Positions 56,426-64,000 of a stretch of DNA of 64,000 nt are shown piece by piece. Position numbers and translations under genes: made by a program. The DNA comes from Adiantum capillus-veneris (taxonomy: Eukaryota > Streptophyta > Polypodiopsida > Polypodiales > Pteridaceae). Below the pieces are notes generated by a model that was given only the letters and a program-made list of their open reading frames with translations, was not told the origin of the DNA and made no database searches. The stretch covers positions 50,689,405 to 50,753,404 of the forward strand of contig CM043962.1 of assembly GCA_014529385.2 (NCBI GenBank), read 5' to 3'. Each line of letters begins with the position of its first letter. Within the stretch, counting starts at the first letter, position 1.

Positions 56426-57248
56426 CGCAAGCAGCTAACCATCATCAGCTTCGGTGTGATCGATCCTCCTAAGCTTTTCTACCCTCATGTCCACTTCAAC
56501 GATTACTATTTTCATTTCTTCGGCCTCTGCCGTCTATCGCCAACAACCTGATAGCATCAACAGAAAAATGTGATGAACGGGTCTGCGAAGGCAATGAGTT
56601 TTGGTGATTCGATCCAGATTAGGACAATTGATCATCGATTGAAATTTGATATCTTCTGTTTCAGTAGCACTAGAACAGACCTCTGCCATAGATTGATCGC
56701 ACTAAATATTTGATCTTTGAGAGTGTTCATCACGTCGACAAGCATTCGAAGTACCCTCCATCTTGATGATGTTCGAAATATAACCAGGTTTGAAAGGTCT
56801 CCAATACTCCTTTCCGGTTCTGCACGGCTTGCGGCTGTACGAACAAACATCACGGAAAAGAATTGGTGTGAATCTTGAGAATTAAGCATGGGACCTGCTA
56901 CAATATATCCTTTCCATGAACATTGAAGGATGGCCGAGGGCACAGGGTTGTTGAATCTACATGAGCTATTGTTGGAGCGACATAATGCTAGCCATAACTA
57001 GTTGCGCCTGCAAAGACCAGCTGAATATGATAGTTGCACACAAAGCTGTTATGATCGCTAGCGGGGAAGGCGCAGGTAGGCTTATAGTTAGTTATTCAAG
57101 CTTCACTACAAAAGAAGGCCAATTCCACCAAGTGAATAAAATAAAAAAAGCACTCTGCGTTACTCAATTGCTCTTAAAAGCAGTTCGATCTGGAGTTCGC
57201 AGGTTCCAAGCAGCTCCGAGCTTTGTCTGCGGGTTTGTCTCTGTACAC
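56426..57248. other. No gene recognised
   Basis: The minus frame 56943-56632 and a plus frame from 56961 show no motif; the latter runs into a GA array. Confidence 0.4.
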
Positions 57249-57250
57249 TC

Positions 57251-57325
<75 letters not shown>
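57249..57325. repeat. (GA)n microsatellite
   Basis: About 77 bases of GA. Confidence 0.95.
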
Positions 57326-57328
<3 letters not shown>

Positions 57329-57589
57329 CATACTAGCTTTTCACGTATTGGAGTCTCCTTTATTTACAGCTTTTCATGGCAACGATATTTTTTTATTAAA
57401 AAAATCTAATGCCACGTGGTGGCTTCTACGTTCAGATACTAGAAAAAGAGCCTTTGGCTCACCAAGTAAACACCGAATCCATGAGAGCTCTTCATAGAGA
57501 AGCTCCTCACATCTGAAGATTCCAAGACAAGGTCTTTCTCCTTGAGGATTATCGATCAAGTCGTCATGAAAGGCGAGCCATTGAGAAGG

Positions 57590-58076
57590 TGGTAAAATAA
57601 TTGCAGCAATCATTGACCTCAACCAAAACAACGAACACTCGAGCTTGAAAGAGAGAACACCCCACAGTAGACACGAACAACGAAATAATGAAGCTCCACT
57701 TCTAGAAGCATTTGGCCCAAAGTCTAGCGCCCCTTTCAGTACTTCTTTTTATACTAAATAATCCACAAAGTGAAACTGCATTGGGATCACTTTGCCGATA
57801 TGCAACCATGCACTGATCTGACCTACTTGACCCCCAAGGCTCATGTTCACAGACAATGAAGCCCCAAAAGCAACTACTCCAAAAGCTATGTGCCCTCCAA
57901 AACTCCCAGCTAAAAATCTGATGCACAAAATCCAGCTCCAGAAAAGCAACACCATGTCATCATTGTACAACTGCCATGTCAGCATTGCGCACAGCCTAGC
58001 ACATCAGCAATCATACGGCCTATGATTTGCACCACATATTCCGAGAGATTTTGGATCTTCTAATGGAATGTCAACA
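57590..58076 (-). mobile_element. LTR-like segment
   Basis: Minus strand begins TGTTGACATTCC (58076) and carries GTATAAAAAGAAGTACTGAA then AGGGGCGC (57753-57712), the same module seen near the U5 side of other LTRs. The end near 57590 is a guess; no second copy, primer site or duplication confirms it. Confidence 0.35.
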
Positions 58077-59222
58077 CGTCATCACATTGATAGTCACACC
58101 CCTCCGAGCTCCACAACTCCTATTAGTAGAAGTGTGAAAGATCCCTCTATGAATCTTTTCGAAAAGTTCTGGCAACACAACAACTTTTCAAAAGATTCTA
58201 CCAATCTCTTTTTGAATCTGCCCAAGTCAAGTGGCTCACTACCCAATCTTGCATCCATTGCACACATCAAGAGATGTACAGTATCCAATTTCTGTTATGT
58301 ACCTTTTCAAAAAGTCTTCGCCAACTGCAACTTCTCTACTTGCACAAAACCAAGAGATACTTTCAATCCCTCTTTCAATTTATTCGAATAGTCCTTGCAA
58401 AACTTCAACCTTGTCATTCAGATGCAGACAACTCTGCATGCCATGCTAAACCTACTTCGCAACCTAGGTGAGCCTAACTAGCTTTCCATGAAACTTCGGA
58501 TTATCATAAACACTAGCAAATATACCATAGTCTATAGAGATCTACAATCAAGTCAACATTAAGACTCCCAAGTTTACATTACGACTAATCATCTTTCCAA
58601 AAAGGCTAAAGAGTATGTTACCGAGTAAAAAAATAAATTGAACTTGCAAAAATTTAAATGAATGGAAACAAGAAATATCCCATTTCCAATCCAAGAGAGT
58701 TTGGAAAAAATTGTATCTTGAAAAGTGCAAAAATGCCTATTTGTAGTACATATTGTAGGCAAATTCTTACACCTAACAAAGCTTGAATTAAAAAAGACAA
58801 CTATAATGAGCCTCATAAGATCCAGAATAAGACTTAACTCTATAGGAATGAAGTTTCCCTGTATCTAGTTTTGAAGTCAAAAGTTCCAAGGCTTCAAACC
58901 ATACTCCTTGTAAGTCCTCAATGCTCAGTCTAAGAATCATAAATTGAGTCCTTCATTATCGAAACGGAATCTACAAGGGTGTGTCTCTCTATCTTATCAA
59001 GCAGACCTGTGACACATGCAGAAACATGTATATATTTGCGCACGTACACGCATATACACAAAAAAAAATGAGCATGGCCACTGTTTTGAATGAAACATAT
59101 GCATCTGCAAACTAAGAAACAAAAACGGGTGCAGACACATCTACTCCAGATCCAGTTGCTAAACAGTTTGTAAAAGACAAAAAGAAACACAAAGCAGAGC
59201 CCAGCTTTCACCTTCTAACCAC
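58077..59222. other. No gene recognised; SKIP 3' flank
   Basis: AT-rich sequence. The part next to 59222 should contain the 3' untranslated region of the SKIP gene, which is transcribed leftward. Confidence 0.5.
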
Positions 59223-61040
59223 TTATCTCCCTCGCTGAAATTCAACTCTACTCCTGTTGGAGCCACCCTCATAGCTCTCTTTCATAGCAGAGCCTGCACT
59301 AGCTCTGAGCGTTCCTCCGGTACCAACTTTCTCAAGTGCCTTCTTTCCTTTCTTCACTTCTGTCAAAAACTGATCAAGACCGAACGGATCTGCTTCATCT
59401 TGATCCTTCTCGAACTCAACGGGTCTTTCTCTAGGCGCGGTCCTCTCTGTAGCTCCAGCAAACCCTTTATCTGCCCTAAACCGATCAGTTTTCAAGACCT
59501 TCTCTAATTGCTCATCAGCCCCTCCATAAACCTCACTGTCAGCGTCCTTCCTAGGCCTATACAGGCTTGACAAAGCAGAATGAGAAGTGAAAAGCCCCTT
59601 GTCGTAGACATTGTATGTATCATCTGTTGCAAAGCCTGATTGCATTCCTTGATCCTGATTGAACAAACGCTGATCATACATGACTTCTCCTGTCCCGACA
59701 GTAGCCATACCAAGAGCAACCTTCTCACTAATATCCCTATCCCTATCTCTAGTGAGCTTGCTCTTCTTTCCAGCATGTCCTTCCTTCGCCTCCAGTCTTT
59801 TTTCGCGCTCCCGCTCCCTCCTCCTCTCCTCCCTGATTGCTTCCCTTCTAAGTCGTTCCTCTCTCTCTTCTTTCGTCTCTCTCACCCTCTCCTCTCTTTC
59901 AGCCCCACGCTCAAAATCATCCACTTTTCTGGCAGCTGGTGTGTGCAAATCTGTGGCTGGTACACCACGATCAGCACCCATGGTACCACCCCCAGCCCTC
60001 TCCTGTCGAGCCTTTTGCGCGAGCATGCGAAGCTCCTCCTCCTTCTTTTCTTTCTCCTTCATGATCACCTCTTTCTGTATCTTTGAGCGCATTTCAACAG
60101 CCTCTCGAGCTTTTTGCTCGGCAACATACAAAGCTTCACACAGTTTTGCAAAGTTATCATTAATCTGCACATCCTGGAGGCCTCTACCATCTGCAGCAAG
60201 ACGCTTGTCAAGCGGAATCGTGTAACCCTTTGGGTTCTTCCAGTTTGAAATACAAGGTGGAATCTTCCAGTCCTGCTGATCTTTCACAGTAACGGGCCTG
60301 GGAGGCGAGTGCATGACAGGCACAGGGGGGGAGCCCGAAGCCTTGGGCACTCGCTTGTGCTTGAATTTAGGGGGCTCAAGAGGATCTTTTGGCATCTCTA
60401 CCATGCGTATCACCCTCTCCTTTGCCCCAGAATTGAAAGCTGCAGACTGTTGGGATGGTGTATACTTTATGTATGATGCTTCAGTTGAAACCGTGGGCAC
60501 ATTCTTAGGCTGTGCCGCACTAACCCTGACATGGACTATTTTCTCAATCGCTGCTTTGGTGCGACGTGTGGTCTCTTCTATCTCTTCCTGCTCATCTTTC
60601 ATATCCACATCCTGGGGGAGCTTGGGGACGAGATCTGAGTGCTGAGAGAAGACTGTCTTGGAAGCATTCTCGCCCTGTTTAACAATGGCATCAAACGCAA
60701 TGTTACCTGCGGCATCGACGCTGATAGGAAGGATCTTGGCATCGTTCTTCTCCTCTTTGCGGCCCATGTGGAGGGGGTACTGGGCGACATGAATTTCAGG
60801 GAAGGCACCACCATCACCAAAGTCTTCAACACGGCGGGGGACGAAGCCTGCGCGCTTGCCATAGGGGGGGACTTGCTTGATCTTGGGGGCCGGGGGTTTC
60901 CCCTGTTCGACCCGCTCCTTAAACCAGGGATCATTGGAGAAGTCGTACAGCGAGGCTGTGTTCTGCTTGGGAGCCGGCAGGGTGCTGAGCAACTGAGGAG
61001 GAGCCATGGAGAGGTTACTCATTGACCCACTCACAGACAT
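59223..61040 (-). CDS. SKIP: SNW/SKI-interacting protein (SKIP)
   Basis: A 605-residue protein in a single exon, close to the usual plant SKIP length. SKIP is a nuclear component of activated spliceosomes that also works with transcription complexes. The N-terminus has LPAPKQN and YDFSNDPWFKERV; the SNW domain covers about residues 158-313 with the signature ISNWKNPKGYTIPLDKR at about 264-280 and GRGLQDVQINDNFAKL after it. A highly charged Arg/Glu region with SR-like EERRREREREK follows. The C-terminus has DPFGLDQFL, SAGSAMKESYEGG and EFQRGR. The first ATG after an acceptor-like TTGGCAG at 61085 is at 61040; ATGs at 61022 and 61007 are alternatives. The frame is open further up only through a TTG. 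No break: the one intact host gene in the window. Confidence 0.95.
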   Translation of the reverse strand: MSVSGSMSNLSMAPPQLLSTLPAPKQNTASLYDFSNDPWFKERVEQGKPPAPKIKQVPPYGKRAGFVPRRVEDFGDGGAFPEIHVAQYPLHMGRKEEKNDAKILPISVDAAGNIAFDAIVKQGENASKTVFSQHSDLVPKLPQDVDMKDEQEEIEETTRRTKAAIEKIVHVRVSAAQPKNVPTVSTEASYIKYTPSQQSAAFNSGAKERVIRMVEMPKDPLEPPKFKHKRVPKASGSPPVPVMHSPPRPVTVKDQQDWKIPPCISNWKNPKGYTIPLDKRLAADGRGLQDVQINDNFAKLCEALYVAEQKAREAVEMRSKIQKEVIMKEKEKKEEELRMLAQKARQERAGGGTMGADRGVPATDLHTPAARKVDDFERGAEREERVRETKEEREERLRREAIREERRREREREKRLEAKEGHAGKKSKLTRDRDRDISEKVALGMATVGTGEVMYDQRLFNQDQGMQSGFATDDTYNVYDKGLFTSHSALSSLYRPRKDADSEVYGGADEQLEKVLKTDRFRADKGFAGATERTAPRERPVEFEKDQDEADPFGLDQFLTEVKKGKKALEKVGTGGTLRASAGSAMKESYEGGSNRSRVEFQRGR

Positions 61041-61084
61041 ACAACAGGAGGAATGGAGTCGATCGTAATTCACAGTTTTAGGGT
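61041..61084 (-). other. SKIP 5' untranslated exon end with intron acceptor
   Basis: On the minus strand a pyrimidine tract TTCTTCTTCTTCTCTTGGCAG ends at 61085, an excellent plant 3' splice site, with the first ATG 44 bases downstream. This implies a 5'-UTR intron; its donor was not located. Confidence 0.6.
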
Positions 61085-61310
61085 CTGCCAAGAGAAGAAG
61101 AAGAAGAGAATTTTAACGTCGAGCCACAGATTACCCAACTAGTATTATTCATAGGGCGTCGGGTCCAATCGGCAGTGCTATCGAATATAACACGACACTA
61201 GGTATGTCCTACAGATTTTAGAAAATACTTATTAGCTAGAATCTATTGAAGATGCCCTCTTTGATCGATTAGCAAGGGGAAGAAGAGGCGACGAGCAAAG
61301 AGAGTAGTAG

Positions 61311-61361
<51 letters not shown>

Positions 61362-61500
61362 GCTCTCTGTGCATGCCAGCAACACGTGTGAAACTCTCTC
61401 TCTCTCCCCCCGCCTCTCTGCGATTGGGTTTTCTCCACGATTGGGTCATGGCAACAAAACAAAGACAAACGAGGGCTAAGGATAAAAGGTTATGACCTCT
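61085..61500 (-). promoter_or_regulatory. SKIP upstream region with CT microsatellite
   Basis: Contains the presumed 5'-UTR intron and a 48-base CT run (61311-61358), which on the gene strand is GA. GA/CT runs near transcription starts are common in plants. No TATA box is assigned. Confidence 0.35.
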
Positions 61501-62827
61501 TTGCAAAAGGATGCTTCTTTGCTAACTACCATGTCGGTGGCAGCTGGCACATCCTCTCAAACAGAAGTACGATCTTTCTAGAGCTTTCTTTTCCCACAAT
61601 GCATCCGTTACAGCTCAAGAGCACTTCTTGAGTTCAAAAATCGGCACATGATTCTCGTAGATTGCTCCTGCTCGCACACTAACACGAGCGAGCATGGCAT
61701 TGGTGAAGATGGAAGTGGGCGACGGAGGAGAAGGTGAAGAATGGAGAGCAGCAAAGTTGTCCATGGCCAAGGGGCTCCCTACCACTTGAGCCTACAGAAA
61801 CAAAGGAGTAGGACCCCTGCAATAAAGGATTTGTTTCCCACTTGCTCCTCAGCACCCCTTTGAACATGCCTCCTAAGGCAATTGCACATTTGGAGCTCAT
61901 GGTGCAGGGTGGCGCTTGGGTAGAGGAGGCGAGGTACGAGCCTAGGCTTGTTGTTGTGTTGTACCTTGTTGGCAGAAGAGCGGCATCAGCAACAGCCTTC
62001 AATAGCAAAGGGAATCTTCTGACTATTGAGGGGTTTTTTTAAATTCTGAACCAGTGTGACACTAGTACGGCTGGCGGGCGTCTCTGTCTTTCTCTCTTTG
62101 TTTATTGTGTGCCCAGAGGTTGCAAGGAACACTGTCGGACGAAGGAGGTTCTGCCACGTGTCAAGGAAGGCCGGAATCCCTCCCCCTTTTATAATATAAC
62201 ACGACATACACATATTGACATAGAGCATCTAGTATTGAAGGAAACAAGTACAAAGTGCATTAGGTCAAGCAAAGGTCTCACCAGAAGTTTTAAAAAATGG
62301 AAGTATGGTGGAGAGCGTGAAGCCAACATACTTTTATTTTGACAAAGTGTAGCACTGCCTTGCATGCTTTTGTCGCAACCCTTGCTTGCAAATTCATGGT
62401 CAACTATACCCTTCATGGCCTCTGCATACCATGCATGGCCTTTGATCGTTGCGGGAAAAACCCCTAAGTGACCTTAGGGCACCCTTGGGGCACCCATGTA
62501 ATTCAAAAAATAAAAAAATAAACACAATGTGAACCTGCTCAATGGCGATGGCGTAGACCTTGCACGAAGTAGCCCGATGCCAAGCTTTTTTCTTGTGGTG
62601 CTCCGACGAGCGTAGCACAGCAACGAAAAACTGCCCTCAGCCCAGCGTGCATTGAACGAGCCCATGCTTGGTCAAATTTGTGCAGGTCGACTGGCAACCC
62701 CACCTTGACATAGGATTGTTTTCCACAGGCCTCGACCTCCTCGGCTCTGCATAATGAAGGAGCCATGCCCACGGCCCTCCCCCCTTCGTTGCAAGAGACT
62801 TGTCCATCCACGGCCCAAGCTAGCCCA

Positions 62828-62875
<48 letters not shown>

Positions 62876-62982
62876 TGGCCTGAGGAAAATCCCTAAGCTT
62901 ATTCTATTGTGTTGTATGCCCCTTGTGTATGCCTCTATGTAGACAATGGTTGTGTAATAGCTTATCCTACAAGCGTACAACA
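61501..62982. other. No gene recognised; one GA microsatellite
   Basis: Overlapping short frames on both strands (for example 61842-62042 plus, 62008-61679 minus) without motifs. GA run at about 62830-62871. Confidence 0.4.
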
Positions 62983-63664
62983 TGTTAGAAAATAGGATGT
63001 AACGAGATAGATATTTGAGTAGCTTACTTAATGGAGAGAGATAATTTTCACACATGAGAGATTAGAGAGAGAGAGAGAGAGAGCACACGATATACGTGGC
63101 TCACCCAACGTGGGCTACGTCCATGGGAAAGCAGGCACTCAATGGCTTTAGTACTTTAAAACAAGAAGTAGATTACAAAGGGATTATACCCTTTTGGAGC
63201 TCCCGCCTTGCTTCACTCTCACCACCTCACATCAACTTCACAATGCACCACAATGCTTCACAATCCGTTTTTGTGTGTAGAAGAGGCCTCCTTTTATAGG
63301 CCAAAAGGGATGTCCTCTCTCATGAGAGGCAACCGTGTGTAGCCGCCCCTGTGTCGACAAGTTCGACTTGGACTCTCCAGTACGCCCATGTGTGGCCGTC
63401 CTTGAGAAGACAAGTCCGTCTTTGAATTCGGCCACTGGCCACCGTGCATTGACTACCGATCACCGGCCAAATGATCATTTTTCGACCACTTTCCACCCGC
63501 CGTCCGGCCATAATATTCCAGCAAAAAGGAATCCGTGAAAATTTTGGTTTCCAGCGAGTGATTTTTCTTCGCGCACGATGGCTTCTCCTCATAACGGGGG
63601 CCTTACAAATGTGCATTTTTAATACAAAAAATTACAAGGGGTAAATTAGGCTCCATACTTAACA
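62983..63664 (-). mobile_element. Solo LTR of the copia family at 1239-2072
   Basis: Starts TGTTAGAAAATAGG and ends CATACTTAACA. Shares GATATTTGAGTAG, CACGATATACGTGG, CACTCAATGGCTTTAG and GGGGGCCTTACAAAT with the LTR at 1239. Flanking CAACA (62978-62982) and CAATA (63665-63669) differ at one base and are probably the target duplication. No primer site or interior is next to it. Confidence 0.8.
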
Positions 63665-64000
63665 CAATAGTGTGCTTGTACAACACTCTCATAGAGCGAG
63701 GTAACATAAGTCACATCTTGACCCACCTACCTTGTATGTGATCGTGATTGTTCCAAGGTGACTTAAGTATGGCACTTTGCATGTGAATAAACATTTAAAA
63801 AAATTGTTTTAAGACATCAATAACTTACCTCATCCTTCGCAGAGAAGCTAGTGTTATAGTGGAAGCGTAAACAAAAATGAGATGGAATTAGGTCTACCTC
63901 ACTAGCATGCCGTGCACGCAGAGGTGTAAACCCTTGGCAACAATGATAGCCCCTACAGATTGAGTCGAACCAAAAGTGCCTTGTATAAGTGGACATAGAT
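63665..64000. other. No gene recognised
   Basis: Right flank of the solo LTR; no motif. Confidence 0.4.

Noticed and set aside
61041-61091. SKIP start at 61091
   Set aside because: That codon is TTG and lies across an acceptor-like TTGGCAG; the first ATG is at 61040.

Overview
This window looks like nuclear DNA of a land plant, most likely a seedless plant such as a fern. The evidence is a plant-type SNW/SKIP splicing-factor gene, plant-type Ty1/copia (UBN2-type gag) and chromodomain Ty3/gypsy elements, a plant LINE-type first ORF (DUF4283-like plus zinc knuckle), and a Penelope-like element (PLE) with no visible endonuclease, a group rare in flowering plants. The fern assignment is inference. 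Almost everything is transposable-element DNA in various states of decay, interrupted by very long GA, GT and homopolymer-G tracts. The only convincingly intact host gene is SKIP, at 59223-61040 on the minus strand.

Layout. 1-2072: copia integrase fragment joined head-to-head to an inverted 5' LTR; a relative of that LTR stands alone at 62983-63664. 2090-3230: decayed gag. 3728-7366: decayed LTR-element interior with tandem repeats, polypurine tract and 3' LTR. 8867-15872: Penelope-like element with direct terminal repeats, a frameshifted RT and an upstream ORF. 17444-22523: copia element whose 5' half lies on the minus strand and 3' half on the plus strand, flanked by the target duplication AATAT. 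22524-28850: mostly unrecognised sequence, with one ORF carrying a 32-residue duplication and one possible exon. 28.9-31.04 kb: LTR remnants of gypsy and copia type. 31.3-48.3 kb: a three-level nest. A LINE-type ORF1 (47981-47265, resuming at 31677) is split by a minus-strand LTR element B (31678-47264) that encodes a broken acidic repeat protein. The left LTR of B is itself split by a nearly complete minus-strand chromodomain gypsy element A (32539-40551, duplication ATTGC). 48.5-49.7 kb: minisatellites. 50.6-51.36 kb: LTR with primer-binding site. 52.77-53.66 kb: fold-back MITEs. 53.9-55.0 kb: PIF1-type helicase remnant split by a small hAT element (54021-54558, duplication CACCCAAG). 56.2-56.4 kb: aspartic-protease-like fragment. 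57.2-58.9 kb: LTR-like sequence.

The most unusual observations are the copia copy integrated in a strand-switched form, element B with polypurine-tract-like motifs repeated inside its coding repeats, the endonuclease-free Penelope-like element, and a short module (CCGAAAGGGGCGCC core, usually next to an AT-rich AAAGAAATA tract) shared by six otherwise different LTR-like segments. All calls come from reading the sequence. No database search, alignment program or folding program was run.
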